From positions 62,001-126,000 of the forward strand of contig CAYJAZ010000001.1 in NCBI GenBank assembly GCA_964368455.1: DNA of 64,000 nt, in the 5' to 3' direction. Below, piece after piece: positions 45,370 to 56,000 of this stretch (the first letter of the stretch is position 1; each line of letters opens with the position of its first letter). The stretch is from CAYJAZ01 sp964368455. GTDB lineage: Bacteria; Desulfobacterota; Desulfovibrionia; Desulfovibrionales; Desulfovibrionaceae. Below the pieces are notes generated by a model, which ran no database searches, was not told the origin of the DNA, and saw only the letters and a list, made by a program, of their open reading frames with translations. Made by a program: the position numbers and the translations under genes.

Positions 45370-47023
45370 TTATCCATTCCCTAACAATTGAAATTGTTAA
45401 TTCCATGTTTCTTTCGGCTAATTGTAGTGCTTTTGCTTTTATGTCGTCAAGTGAAAGAGTTTCTTCTATGGAATAAAGAGAGGCTTCTGCGAGCATTTGT
45501 TGAGACATTTGAGCGGCTGTTGCTGCTTTTCTTGCTTCTTGTTCTTGTTCTTCAAAAAGAGCGTATTGTTCTTCTGCTGCAGGTAGTCCTTCTAATCCTT
45601 CTAAGATTTCACCAGATTCAACTCTTGGGCGTATAATGCTCATAATAATTGGGCGTAAAACAAACATAATGAAGAAGAAAACGAGAAGGGCTGTAAGAAT
45701 TGTTTTTATCATTCTGTTTGCAAAGTCAACAAGAAGTTCTGTTGTGTTTGCTTCCATATTTGAGCTTGTTTCGTCAAAAGCAATATTACTTACTTCTATA
45801 GTATCTCCCCTCATGCTGTCAAGTCCGACGGCATTTGCAACGAGTTGACGTATTCTTGATAATTCTTCTTCTGAACGTGGAACATATGTCATGTTTCCAT
45901 CTTCGTTTTGTACATAAGTTCCATCGATTGCAACAGCTATTGTGAGTCTGTTCACAGAACCCATTTGGCCTATAATATTTTCTTCAATTTTATTTATTTC
46001 GTAGTTTGTTGTACGTTGTTCTCTTTGTCCAGATTGGCTTGAAAGAGAATTGTTAAGTCCGTCACCTCTAAAGTTAGCGTCAGGAGAACCTGCTTCAAGA
46101 TTTGCTTGTCCTGTTTGTGTTTCTTCACTTCTTTGTTCAGAACGCACAACTTGGCTGTCTGGATCGAATGTTTCTTTTCTGTAGGTGCGTTGACTATAGT
46201 CGAGTTCTGCACTTACTTTTGCAATTGATTTGCCTGCTCCTAATATTGGAGAAAGTAATTCATTGATTCTTCTTTCGAGGATTTTTTCAAAACGCATGCG
46301 GTATTCTAATTGTGTGTTATTTGCACTAAAGCCTTCTTCTTCAGGTGTATAGATTGAATTACCAGCACTGTCTGTTATGGAAACATGGTGTTTGTCTAAA
46401 CCTTGAATAGACATTGTCATAAGGTTGACAATTCCCTGAACTTCACTTGGAGACATTTTTACAGCATTATTTTCTAATTTTAGAACTATGGAAGCTGATG
46501 GTGATTGTTGTTCTTCGATAAAGAGTGATCTTTCTGGAATAACTAAGTGCACTCTAGCTGATTCTACATTTGGAAGTTCTGATAAAGTACGGCCTAATTC
46601 GCCTTGAAGAGCACGTTGATAGTTTATTTTCTGAACAAATTCTGTTTGCCCAACTTGCACTTCGTCGAAGATTTCAAAACCAACGCCAGCACCAACTAAA
46701 TTACCTTGTCCGGCAACTTTTAATCTTAAGTCGTATACTTGTTCTTCAGGTACTGTGATTGTTGAACCTTCGTTGATAAGTTCATAAGGAACATTGTTTT
46801 CTTCTAAATAAGTAACTACTTTATTAGCATCTTCTTGAGCTAAATCAGAATAAAGAGTTTTATAAATAGGCTTATTGATCCATAAAACAAACATAACAAA
46901 AGCTATAGTCATAACACCTGCTACAGCAAGCATGAGGATTCTTTGATTTGAAGATGTATTCGCCCAAAGAGTTTTAGCTCTGTTTACGATAGTATCTAAG
47001 AAATTTGTTTTTGCTTTATCCAT
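45341..47023 (-). CDS. fliF: flagellar MS-ring protein FliF
   Basis: Forms the MS ring in the inner membrane, the base of the flagellar motor. About 560 residues from ATG 47023 (MDKAKTNF), chosen because GGAGAAGACTT precedes it. Earlier in-frame starts lie too near the sigma-54 promoter. Membrane segment 1 is about 24-44. The ring-building domain has LYSDLAQEDANKVVTYLEENNVPYEL and ARVHLVIPERSLF. Membrane segment 2 is FVLRPI near the end. The C-terminal tail ISIVREWIN is the FliG-binding part. Unusually, fliG-fliH-fliI do not follow. Confidence 0.95.
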   Translation of the reverse strand: MDKAKTNFLDTIVNRAKTLWANTSSNQRILMLAVAGVMTIAFVMFVLWINKPIYKTLYSDLAQEDANKVVTYLEENNVPYELINEGSTITVPEEQVYDLRLKVAGQGNLVGAGVGFEIFDEVQVGQTEFVQKINYQRALQGELGRTLSELPNVESARVHLVIPERSLFIEEQQSPSASIVLKLENNAVKMSPSEVQGIVNLMTMSIQGLDKHHVSITDSAGNSIYTPEEEGFSANNTQLEYRMRFEKILERRINELLSPILGAGKSIAKVSAELDYSQRTYRKETFDPDSQVVRSEQRSEETQTGQANLEAGSPDANFRGDGLNNSLSSQSGQREQRTTNYEINKIEENIIGQMGSVNRLTIAVAIDGTYVQNEDGNMTYVPRSEEELSRIRQLVANAVGLDSMRGDTIEVSNIAFDETSSNMEANTTELLVDFANRMIKTILTALLVFFFIMFVLRPIIMSIIRPRVESGEILEGLEGLPAAEEQYALFEEQEQEARKAATAAQMSQQMLAEASLYSIEETLSLDDIKAKALQLAERNMELTISIVREWINEPTKSKAA

Positions 47024-47078
47024 AAGTCTTCTCCAAATAAGTTCTGTCATATTTATTGACAATAATCATAAAACGTAT

Positions 47079-47094
47079 TGCAAAAGCTGTGCCA
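47079..47094 (-). promoter_or_regulatory. sigma-54 promoter of fliF
   Basis: Minus strand TGGCACA-N4-TTGCA, about 55 bases upstream of the chosen fliF start. It diverges from the flgF promoter, 131 bases away. Confidence 0.85.
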
Positions 47095-47224
47095 ATAAAT
47101 TTTGACAGCTGATAAACAAAGGAATAAAGAAAGAAAAGAATAAATTTGCAATGAAATTAACATTATATAGAGAGCAAAAAGAGAGTAAAAAATAAAAAGA
47201 CTGTCAAATTAAAGACTTAAACTT

Positions 47225-47240
47225 TGGCACAGCTTTTGCA
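47225..47240 (+). promoter_or_regulatory. sigma-54 promoter of flgF operon
   Basis: TGGCACA-N4-TTGCA, 85 bases upstream of flgF; nearly the same sequence as the divergent fliF promoter. Confidence 0.88.
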
Positions 47241-47324
47241 ATACATTAGCAAAGCAGATAGATTGCTGTATGGCAAAGGCTTTACACATATTGTAAAATA
47301 GAGATCTATCTGAGAGGAGCTAAT

Positions 47325-48119
47325 ATGCAAAATGGTGTATTTACAGGTTTGTATGGTGCGTTAAGTGCTGAACACAGGCTTGCGACAATCACAAACAATC
47401 TTGCAAACGTCAATACCAATGGTTACAAGAACGATAAGTTAGCATTTAAAGACACAATGATTCTTTTTGCCCACGATATCATACGCGAACCAATTGAAAA
47501 TCTACGTTCTAGACCGCTATTCCCTGAGGCACATCTTTTAGCAAGGGTAAGACCTGCTGTGTCAAAAACAGACTTCACTCAAGGTGCTCTTGAGCAGACG
47601 AATAATCCCCTAGATGTTGGTTTGTCAGGTGGCGGATTCTTTAATATTGAAACGCCGCAAGGTACTTTCTTGTCGAGAAATGGATCTTTTAGTCAAACTG
47701 CTGACGGTACGCTTATCACGCAAGAAGGTTTTCCTGTTTTAGGAACTGCTGGAAGAATTGTTATTCCAGAGGGTACACAAAATGTGAGTATTTCGCATGA
47801 CGGTAGGGTTTTTGCGGATAATGTTGAAATAGCAGAATTTCAGATCACAGCATACGAGGATCCATCGCATGAATTAGAAAAATTGGGATTAAATCTTTAC
47901 CAATTACGTGAAGGTGCCACTCCTGTTGAAATAGATCCTTATGAAAATGGATTGGTTGTGAACCAAGGTTCGCTTGAAAAAGCAAATGTTAATGTTGTTA
48001 CTGAAATGGTAAAAATGATTGAAGTACAAAGAACATTTGAAGCAAATTCTAAGGTTATGCAAACTGCTGATACGCTCGATAGAGAGGTAATCTCTAGAGT
48101 TGGTAGGGCTAAGAACTAA
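47325..48119 (+). CDS. flgF: flagellar proximal rod protein FlgF
   Basis: Rod subunit between the MS ring and the distal rod. 264 residues. N-terminal motif GLYGALSAEHRLATITNNLANVNTNGYKNDKL. Middle with NNPLDVGLSGGGFFNIETPQG. C-terminal motif LEKANVNVVTEMVKMIEVQRTFEANSKVMQTADTL. Shorter and less like the FlgG form than its neighbour, so FlgF. ATG at 47325 follows GAGAGGAG. flgG is 48 bases downstream. Confidence 0.93.
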   Translation: MQNGVFTGLYGALSAEHRLATITNNLANVNTNGYKNDKLAFKDTMILFAHDIIREPIENLRSRPLFPEAHLLARVRPAVSKTDFTQGALEQTNNPLDVGLSGGGFFNIETPQGTFLSRNGSFSQTADGTLITQEGFPVLGTAGRIVIPEGTQNVSISHDGRVFADNVEIAEFQITAYEDPSHELEKLGLNLYQLREGATPVEIDPYENGLVVNQGSLEKANVNVVTEMVKMIEVQRTFEANSKVMQTADTLDREVISRVGRAKN

Positions 48120-48167
48120 AATTAAATAAAGAATTATTTGTATAAATAAATATAGGGAGATTTTATT

Positions 48168-48953
48168 ATGATGAGATCATTATGGACCGGTGCTTCAGGC
48201 ATGGTCGCACAACAATTGAATATAGATGTTATTTCAAATAACCTTGCAAACGTTAACACCGCATCTTTTAAAAAGAGCAGAGCAGAGTTTGAAGATTTAA
48301 TGTATCAAACAATGAAAATTGCAGGTTCTACAACAGAAGGCGAAAACTATGTGCCAGTTGGTATGCAAGTTGGTATGGGTGCTAGAGCTGTTTCTGTGCA
48401 TAAGTTTTTCACACAAGGTGATTTTCAAAATACAGGAAATCCATTAGACGTTGCTATTGAAGGGGATGGTTTCTTTCAGGTTTCTGTAGGGGATCAGCTT
48501 ATGTATACAAGAGCAGGTGCTTTTAAACTCAATTCAGATGGAACCATAGTCACAGCCAATGGTTATGTTTTGCAGCCAGAATTTTCAGTTCCAGCCGAAA
48601 CGCGTTCACTTTCGATTTCTGAAAATGGAACTATTTCTTGTATAGATTCAGAAGGCGAAGAAATAGCAACTTCTGATATTCCTCTTTATACATTCATAAA
48701 TCCAGCTGGATTAGACGCAAGAGGAAGGAATTTATACACACCAACAGAAGCTTCTGGCGATGCCGTTGAGGGTGTGCCTGGTGAAGAAAATGTTGGAACT
48801 TTAGCACAATCATTCCTCGAATTATCAAATGTTGAAGTTGTTGATGAAATGGTTAATATGATTGCTGGCCAAAGAGCTTACGAAATGAACTCAAAATCTA
48901 TTCAAACTTCTGACACCATGCTGCAAACAGCGGTTCAATTGAAACGTAGTTAA
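48168..48953 (+). CDS. flgG: flagellar distal rod protein FlgG
   Basis: Forms the distal rod that crosses the periplasm. 261 residues with MMRSLWTGASGMVAQQLNIDVISNNLANVNT, the QVGMGARAVSVHKFFTQGDFQNTGNPLDVAIEGDGFF block and the C-terminal LELSNVEVVDEMVNMIAGQRAYEMNSKSIQTSDTMLQ. ATG at 48168 follows GGGAGA. The last coding bases are duplicated downstream around a family C element, which separates flgG from flgA. Confidence 0.95.
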   Translation: MMRSLWTGASGMVAQQLNIDVISNNLANVNTASFKKSRAEFEDLMYQTMKIAGSTTEGENYVPVGMQVGMGARAVSVHKFFTQGDFQNTGNPLDVAIEGDGFFQVSVGDQLMYTRAGAFKLNSDGTIVTANGYVLQPEFSVPAETRSLSISENGTISCIDSEGEEIATSDIPLYTFINPAGLDARGRNLYTPTEASGDAVEGVPGEENVGTLAQSFLELSNVEVVDEMVNMIAGQRAYEMNSKSIQTSDTMLQTAVQLKRS

Positions 48954-49113
48954 TAATTAATGTGAACGCAGTGAACAAAGGCTTTAGCGAATGAGGAAAA
49001 ACGACGTTTTTTCCGAAAGAGTTTTTGTGCACAGTGTGCCAAAAAAAATAGTTTAAAGTCACGATGCTGCAAACAGCGGTTCAATTGAAACGTAGTTAAT
49101 AATTAATGTGAAC
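48918..49113 (+). repeat. duplicated flgG tail flanking a family C element
   Basis: The last 36 coding bases of flgG plus the following TAATTAATGTGAAC (48918-48967) are repeated at 49064-49113, offset 146. Between lies a family C element. Hairpin 1 has arms GGAAAAA/TTTTTCC with a CGACGT loop (48995-49014). Hairpin 2 has TTTTTG/CAAAAA, a bulged T and GCAC/GTGC (49022-49045). Confidence 0.95.
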
Positions 49114-49139
49114 TATTAGGATTAACATAGGTAACAAGA

Positions 49140-50123
49140 ATGAAGAAATTAATATCATATACATTACATACATTAATTGTATTCTTCTTTCTCAGTTTAA
49201 TTTCATTGGCTGAAGCCTATTCTAGTGAATGGAGAATCAAGGTTCACGATTCTATTGTTGTTGAAAACGACATTGTAACATTAGGAGACATTGCACAGCC
49301 TCTCGGAAGTATTCCAAGTCAAAGCTGGAATGAATTAAAAAATATTCAACTTTTCGCCGCACCACAAATTGAAGGTAAAGCATTTCAGATTTCAAAAAAG
49401 AAATTAGAAGAATCTCTTTATTATGTACTTGGCGAGAGTTCACAATACCTTTTATTGCCAGATAGTCTTGCGATTCAGAAGAAAGGTGAATTATTACGCG
49501 AGCTTGACATAATGAGACTAGTTGAAAAAGAACTTCATCCACAAGTCGCATTTCTTGCCCAATCTGAGGGGCGAGGAGAATTAATTGATTATAGAGTTCC
49601 AAAATATATCTTTCTTCCTAAAAAGGGGCAAAGAATCGAATTAGAGCCTATAGACTTAAAAGCGGGCAGAATTTCATTAAAATTCATTGTCAAGGAATTA
49701 GATAATAGCGAAGTGAAGAAATACACGGGTTCTGTTTTCTTAAATTTATGGAAAGATTTAGCTGTACCTATTAAACCATTTAATAAAGGCGATCTTCTCA
49801 ATCCTGACAACATTACATATGTCACAAAAAATATAGCACATATACGTGGCGATATTTGGGATGGAAAAGGCGGGCCTTGGCAAGTGAATAAAGCCATAGG
49901 TAGAGATGAAGTAATTTTGACAACGGACTTAAGCCCACTCACAGCAATACGCAAAGGGCAATTAGTGAAAATTCAATATAAAAAGGGTAGCATTAATATC
50001 ACTCAACAAGGCGAAGCCATGCAAGATGGATCATTAGGCGATGTAATTAATGTAAGAAATACACAAAGTAAGAAAGTTGTATTTGGTATGATTATAGATA
50101 ATCAAACTATATTGATACAATAA
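49140..50123 (+). CDS. flgA: flagellar P-ring assembly chaperone FlgA
   Basis: Periplasmic chaperone for the P ring. 327 residues. Signal peptide about 1-26 (LHTLIVFFFLSLISLAEA). The SAF-type C-terminal domain (about 220-327) has DLAVPIKPFNKGDLLNPDNITYVTKN, ALTPLTAIRKGQLVKIQY and QQGEAMQDGSLGDVINVRNTQSKKVVFGMI. ATG at 49140 lies after the duplicated flgG tail, with AGGTAACAAG ahead. flgH follows, 41 bases from its chosen start. Confidence 0.92.
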   Translation: MKKLISYTLHTLIVFFFLSLISLAEAYSSEWRIKVHDSIVVENDIVTLGDIAQPLGSIPSQSWNELKNIQLFAAPQIEGKAFQISKKKLEESLYYVLGESSQYLLLPDSLAIQKKGELLRELDIMRLVEKELHPQVAFLAQSEGRGELIDYRVPKYIFLPKKGQRIELEPIDLKAGRISLKFIVKELDNSEVKKYTGSVFLNLWKDLAVPIKPFNKGDLLNPDNITYVTKNIAHIRGDIWDGKGGPWQVNKAIGRDEVILTTDLSPLTAIRKGQLVKIQYKKGSINITQQGEAMQDGSLGDVINVRNTQSKKVVFGMIIDNQTILIQ

Positions 50124-50164
50124 AAAGTGAAAAGTCAAAGAAAGTTATTATGAGGTTAATTAAC

Positions 50165-50851
50165 ATGAAGGCAAGAAAGATTTTATTATTGATGAGCATA
50201 TGCATGATGACTGCATGTACAGCGGCAAAAGAAAAGCCGTCTCCAGTTATGCCAGTTGCTCAACCAATGGCATACACAGAACCAGCTCCTACTTATTCAA
50301 ATCCTGGTTCATTGTATAATCCAGTAGATCAGCTTGATCTCTATTCGGATGGTAGAGCAAGAAAAGTAGGGGATATTGTCTTTGTTAATATAGTAGAAAA
50401 TAATACAGCAAGCAATGAAGCAAGCACAGTCACATCGAAATCATCTACTCAAGATACTGGTATTTCCTCTCTCTTTGGCATGACATCTCTGCCTTTTGCA
50501 GGACAACTTGGTGCTAATATGCTTTCTACTTCAAATGAATCTGACTTTGACGGTTCAGGCACAACAGAACGTTCAAACAGCATAACAGCAACAGTAGGTG
50601 CAAGAGTTGTGCGTGTGATGTCTGACGGCCTTATGCAAGTTGAGGGAGCTAGAGAAACAAGAGTGAATAATGAAACACAATATATAGTTGTTATGGGCTT
50701 AGTAAGAGCAAGAGATGTTCAACCTGATAATAGTATATTATCAACACATATGGCTGACGCACAAATACAATACTATGGTTCAGGTATCATTTCTGACAAG
50801 CAAAAACCTGGCTGGCTCACACGAATATTAGATAATATTTGGCCTCTCTAA
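50165..50851 (+). CDS. flgH: flagellar L-ring lipoprotein FlgH
   Basis: Forms the outer-membrane L ring. About 228 residues from ATG 50165 (MKARKILLLM), picked since GAGG lies nine bases ahead; an ATG five codons earlier has only a weak site. Lipoprotein signal with lipobox MTAC. Conserved FlgH segments: SLYSDGRARKVGDIVFVNIVENNTASNEAST, and VEGARETRVNNETQYIVVMGLVRARDVQPDN. A terminator follows, so the usual next gene flgI is not in this operon. Confidence 0.93.
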   Translation: MKARKILLLMSICMMTACTAAKEKPSPVMPVAQPMAYTEPAPTYSNPGSLYNPVDQLDLYSDGRARKVGDIVFVNIVENNTASNEASTVTSKSSTQDTGISSLFGMTSLPFAGQLGANMLSTSNESDFDGSGTTERSNSITATVGARVVRVMSDGLMQVEGARETRVNNETQYIVVMGLVRARDVQPDNSILSTHMADAQIQYYGSGIISDKQKPGWLTRILDNIWPL

Positions 50852-50870
50852 ATTAAATTTAAAAATAAAA

Positions 50871-50906
50871 AAATCCCCTTGCTGTTATAGAAAGGGGATT
50901 TTTTTT
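50871..50906. terminator. bidirectional intrinsic terminator, flgH and pta
   Basis: Ten-base stem AAATCCCCTT/AAGGGGATTT with an 11-base loop and a T run. It lies between the converging flgH and pta genes. Confidence 0.9.
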
Positions 50907-50920
50907 AATAGTTAATAAAA

Positions 50921-53023
50921 TTAATTTTGAGATTGAGCTTGAATAGCAGTAATCGCTACAGTATTTACAATATCTGCCACAGTACAGCCACGAGATAAAT
51001 CGTTCACAGGCTTATTTAAACCTTGTAAAACAGGGCCAATAGCAACAGCGTCAGCAGCTCTCTGTACTGCTTTATAGGTGTTGTTACCGGTGTTTAAGTC
51101 TGGGAAGATAAAGACAGTAGCGTGACCAGCAACTTCTGAATCAGGAAGTTTTGTTTTTGCAACTTCTGGATCAATAGCAGCATCGTATTGAATAGGGCCT
51201 TCAATAAGTAGATCAGGCTGTTTTTCACGTACAATTGCAGTTGCTTCTTTAACTTTTTCAACATCAGCACCAGTACCAGAAGTTCCTGTTGAATAAGAAA
51301 GCATTGCTACTCTAGGGGAAAGTCCAAAAACTTCTGCTGTTTCAGCTGCACTGATAGCAATTTCAGCTAATTGTTCAGCATTTGGAGCAGGATTGATCGC
51401 ACAGTCGCCAAAAGCAAGAACTCTGTCTTTTAAGCACATAAAGAAGATAGAGGATACAATTGAAAAAGCAGGCTTTGTCTTGATGAATTCTAGAGCAGGG
51501 CGAACAGTATGAGCTGTGGTATTTATAGCACCTGAAACCATGCCGTCTGCAAGGTTTTTATGTACCATCATAGTACCAAAATAAGTTGCGTCAGACATTC
51601 TATCTTTAGCAACATCCATGTTCATACCTTTTTTATTCTTACGTAATTCGTAATATGTTTCTGTAAAATCTGTGAAGTATGAACTTGCAAGTGGGTCAAT
51701 GATAGTTGCTTGAGAAATATCAAGGCCAAAAAGTTTGGCTTTATTTTCGATTTCAGCAACATTCCCAAGTAAGATAATATCTGCAACATTACGTTGTAAT
51801 AACACTTCAGATGCACGAAGAATACGTTCTTCAGAGCCTTCAGGTAAAACAATACGCATTTTCTTTTTACGAGCTTGTTCTACAAGTTGGTATTCAAACA
51901 TCATTGGAGTTTGCTTTTCACTCTTTCTTTTGATGACTAAGTCTGAAAGGTTAGCAGTATCAACATGCTGTTCAAACAAAGCAAGAGCAAGGTTGATCTT
52001 TCTTTCATCGTCTGGCTGAATTCTGCCGTGTAAGCCAGTAAGAATAGAAAGAGTTTTTGAAGTATGATGGCCTGTGGAAATAATAGGCACAGGAACTTCT
52101 GTCCAACCATCGATAAGGCTTTTAATGGTAGATGGTATTTCCAAATCACCTGTAAGCAGAATACCAGAAATAGGTGGATAGCTGTTTGACATTCTAGAAA
52201 CAAGACCAGCTAAAATAATATCAGATCTATCGCCAGGAGTAACAACAAGGTTACCTTCGTCAATATATTTTAAGAAATTATCGCTTTGCATAGCAGCAAT
52301 ACGGTATTCACTCACAAGAGTATCTAAGTATTTTTCACCATATAAAATTTTTGCGTCAATCCAATTGCTCACATCACGAATGCTTGGCATTGCAAGAGTT
52401 TCGTTTGCTGGAATAACATAGCAAAGAGTTGAGTTTTCATCTTCTTCTGATTTTGCTAAAGCTAATAATTTTGCTTCTTCGTCGTAGGTGAGCGTTGCCA
52501 TATTGAAAATACATGCTAAGATATCAACCCCTTTATCATTACAAATTTCTATATTTGCATGGAAAGAAGAAGCCAATTCTTCAGCGGATAAATTCCCTGA
52601 AGAAGCAACAAGTAAGATTGAAGCACCTAAATTTGCAGCAATATCAATATTTAGAGCAAATTCAAAAGCCATTTCTTTTCCAGAAAAGTCAGTTCCTTGA
52701 CAGAGAACAAAGTCACATTTTTCGGCAAGTTCATTATACTTTCTGAGAATTTTTTCCATAAGAACATCAGACTGTCCTGAATTGAGCAATTCTCTTGCTT
52801 CTAAGAAAGTGCAAGCATAACTTTCTTCATAGCTAGTTTCTAATTTATAGTGAGTGCGCATCAATTCGATATCGTGATCTTTTGAATCTAATTCTGACTG
52901 TGCAATAATAGGGCGAAAATAGCCTACTTTAGCAAGTTTTGTTCTCAAAAGGCTCATCATGCCAAGTGCAATAGCACTTTTACCTGACTTAGAGCCAGTA
53001 GCGGAGATGTAGAGATTTTTCAT
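50921..53023 (-). CDS. pta: phosphate acetyltransferase, long form with DRTGG domain
   Basis: Converts acetyl-CoA and phosphate to acetyl phosphate for ATP via acetate kinase. 700 residues. An N-terminal P-loop domain (ISATGSKSGKSAIALGMM), then a DRTGG-type regulatory domain (VVTPGDRSDIILAGLVSRM), and a C-terminal catalytic domain (about 370-700) with VLPEGSEERILRASEVL, MVHKNLADGMVSGAINTTAHTVRPALEFI and VAMLSYSTGTSGTGADVEKVKEAT. The gene lies directly after PFOR on the same strand, separated by a terminator: pyruvate to acetyl-CoA to acetyl phosphate. Confidence 0.95.
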   Translation of the reverse strand: MKNLYISATGSKSGKSAIALGMMSLLRTKLAKVGYFRPIIAQSELDSKDHDIELMRTHYKLETSYEESYACTFLEARELLNSGQSDVLMEKILRKYNELAEKCDFVLCQGTDFSGKEMAFEFALNIDIAANLGASILLVASSGNLSAEELASSFHANIEICNDKGVDILACIFNMATLTYDEEAKLLALAKSEEDENSTLCYVIPANETLAMPSIRDVSNWIDAKILYGEKYLDTLVSEYRIAAMQSDNFLKYIDEGNLVVTPGDRSDIILAGLVSRMSNSYPPISGILLTGDLEIPSTIKSLIDGWTEVPVPIISTGHHTSKTLSILTGLHGRIQPDDERKINLALALFEQHVDTANLSDLVIKRKSEKQTPMMFEYQLVEQARKKKMRIVLPEGSEERILRASEVLLQRNVADIILLGNVAEIENKAKLFGLDISQATIIDPLASSYFTDFTETYYELRKNKKGMNMDVAKDRMSDATYFGTMMVHKNLADGMVSGAINTTAHTVRPALEFIKTKPAFSIVSSIFFMCLKDRVLAFGDCAINPAPNAEQLAEIAISAAETAEVFGLSPRVAMLSYSTGTSGTGADVEKVKEATAIVREKQPDLLIEGPIQYDAAIDPEVAKTKLPDSEVAGHATVFIFPDLNTGNNTYKAVQRAADAVAIGPVLQGLNKPVNDLSRGCTVADIVNTVAITAIQAQSQN

Positions 53024-53047
53024 CTTATGTCCTTATGTTGATTTATA

Positions 53048-53076
53048 AAAAAGGGAAGAATAAATCTTCCCTTTTT
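53048..53076 (-). terminator. intrinsic terminator between PFOR and pta
   Basis: Twelve-base stem AAAAAGGGAAGA/TCTTCCCTTTTT with a 5-base loop, T-rich side on the minus strand too. It may uncouple pta from PFOR transcription. Confidence 0.85.
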
Positions 53077-53097
53077 AATGATTTTCAAGAGAAGCGA

Positions 53098-56000
53098 TTA
53101 GATTGCTTCGCTACGTTTTTTCAATAATTGGTAACGTTTGAGATAATCAGCTTCGATTTCAGCACGTAATTGTTTTGAAATCTCTGGTTGAATTTTTTCT
53201 AGTTGTGCATAACGTGTTTCACCAGATAAAAATTCTTGAATAGTTCCATCAGGTTCTTTGCATTCAAGGATAAATGGATTTTTACCTTCGTCAGCAAGAA
53301 GTGGATTGTATCTGTATAATGGCCAGTAACCAGAAGTAACAGCGTGTTTAGCTTCTTCCATGCTCTTACCCATACCGCGTTTGAGGCCTTGGTTGATACA
53401 TGGAGCGTAAGCAATAACAACAGATGGACCGTCGTATGCTTCTGCTTCTTTGAAAGCTTTAAGAGTTTGGTTCATATCTGCACCCATGCTTACATAAGCA
53501 ACATATACATAACCATAAGTCATAGCCATACCGCCAAGATCTTTCTTCTTGCTTCTCTTACCAGCAGCAGCAAATTTTGCTATAGAGCCAAGTGGAGTTG
53601 ATTTAGAAGCTTGACCACCTGTGTTTGAATACACTTCTGTATCCATAACAAGGATATTGATGTTTTCGCCAGAAGCAATAACGTGATCTAAACCACCAAA
53701 ACCAATATCATAAGCCCAACCGTCGCCACCAAAGATCCAGATAGATTTATCTGTGAAGAGATCAGTTGAATTGAAGACGTCTGAAACTTGATCATGCAAT
53801 TCAACTGGTAATTTACCTTCGTGAGCTGCTTCATGGATAGCATCCATAACTTCAAGACCAGCGTCTGTAGATTCAGCACCTTTGTCTTTCTTTTCTAACC
53901 AATTATCAATTGATTTCTTTAATTCAGCAGGAACTTTTGCTTCTTTGATAGAAGATAAAGAATCAGCTAAACGAGCACGTCTTTGATTGTAAGCAGCTTT
54001 AATACCGAAACCAAATTCTGCAGCATCTTCAAATAAGGAGTTACCCCAAGCTGGGCCGTATCCTTCGTCATTTGTGCAGTATGGGTTTGTTGGTGCAGAA
54101 CCACCCCAAATTGAAGAACAGCCAGTTGCGTTTGCAATGATCATTCTTTCGCCAAAGAGTTGTGTAAGAAGCTTTACATAAGGAGTTTCGCCACAACCAG
54201 CACAAGCACCTGAGAATTCGAATAATGGTTGTTGGAATTGTGAACCTTTTAATGTGCCTCTGTCTACTAAGTGGCCTTTTGGTTCGATATTTTCAACAAC
54301 AAATTCTAATTCAGCATTTGTTTCTTTTTGAATTTTTGCAAGTGGTGTCATGATAAGAGCTTTTTCGCCTTTTTTGCCTGGGCAAACGTTAGCACAAGAG
54401 CCACAACCTTGACAATCCATTGCATATACTTGCATGTGGAATTTAAATTCTTTGATTTCTTTACCCATAGCAGGAAGAACTTCAAAGCCTTTTGGAGCGT
54501 CTTTCAATTCTTCATCAGAAGCAAGAACAGGGCGGATAGAAGCATGCGGACATACTAATGAACAAAGGTTACATTGGATACAGTTTTCTGATTTCCATTG
54601 TGGAACAGCAATAGCAACACCACGTTTTTCACAAGCTGTTGTGCCAAGTGGAACAATACCGTCTGCTTCAAAAGCTGAAACAGGAAGTTTGTCGCCTTGT
54701 TGTGATAAGATTGGACGTACAACATTTGCGATATACGGATCTTGATCATTGTAGAGTGAAGGAGTGTCTTCAGCTGTTGCCCATGATTTAGGGTATTTGA
54801 TTTCGATAACTGCGTCTAAAGATTTATCAACAGCTTCGATATTCATATTTACAATCTTATCGCCTTTAGAACCATAAGTTTTCTTGATAGAATCTTTAAG
54901 AAGTTCAACTGCTTTTTCAAATGGTAAAACATTAGAAAGTTTGAAGAAAGCTGTTTGCATAACCATGTTGATACGGTTTCCAAGACCAGCTGCCGCAGCA
55001 ACTTTCACAGCGTCTACAGTGTAGAGTTTGATTTTCTTTTGAGCTATTGTACGCTTCATATGGCCTGGAAGTTCACGTTCCATATCCTTTACAGAAGTCC
55101 ATTCGGAATTGAGTAAGAATGTGCCATTTTCTTTAATGTTTTCTAAAACATTATAGATGTTAACATAAGCTGATTTATGACAACCAATAAAGTCTGCTTG
55201 AGTGATGAGGTAAGTTGATTTGATAGGTGAATTACCAAAACGTAAGTGAGAAACAGTGAAACCACCTGATTTCTTAGAATCGTAAGCAAAGTAACCTTGT
55301 GCATACATATCTGTGTTATCACCAATAATTTTGATAGCTTGCTTGTTAGCACCAACAGTACCGTCAGAACCAAGTCCGAAGAACATACATTGAACTGTGC
55401 CTTCTGCAACAGTTGGAAGAACTTCGCCAATTGATAAAGAAGATAATGTTACGTCATCATCAATACCAACATTGAAATGGTTTTTTGGAGCCATAGAAAG
55501 CATGTTATCAAAAACAGCTTTAGCCATAGCAGGAGTAAATTCTTTAGAACCTAAACCATAACGGCCAGCGATTAATGATGGCATTGTATTCGCTTCAGCA
55601 AAAGCAGTTGTAACATCTAAGTATAATGGATCGCCAAGAGCACCTGGTTCTTTTGTTCTGTCAAGCACGGTGATTGTTTGAGCAGTTGCAGGAATAGCTT
55701 GTAAGAGGTATTCAGCAGCAAAAGGACGGTATAGGCGAACTTTTACAAGACCAACTTTTTGGCCTTTAGCATTTAAGAAATCAACTACTTCTTCAATAGT
55801 TTCACACGCAGAACCCATAGCAATAACAACTCTGTCTGCTTCTGGATGTCCGTAATAGTCGTATAGATTGTAAGAACGGCCTGTGATTGATTTTACGCGT
55901 TTCATAGCGTCGATAACAAGACCAGGAACTTGTTCATAGAAAGGATTTGCTCTTTCACGGCCTTGATAGTAAATATCAGGGTTTTGAGCAGTACCACGTT

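Noticed and set aside
47024..47062. Longer fliF N-terminus
   Set aside because: It would start almost at the transcription start of the sigma-54 promoter. ATG 47023 has GGAG ahead.
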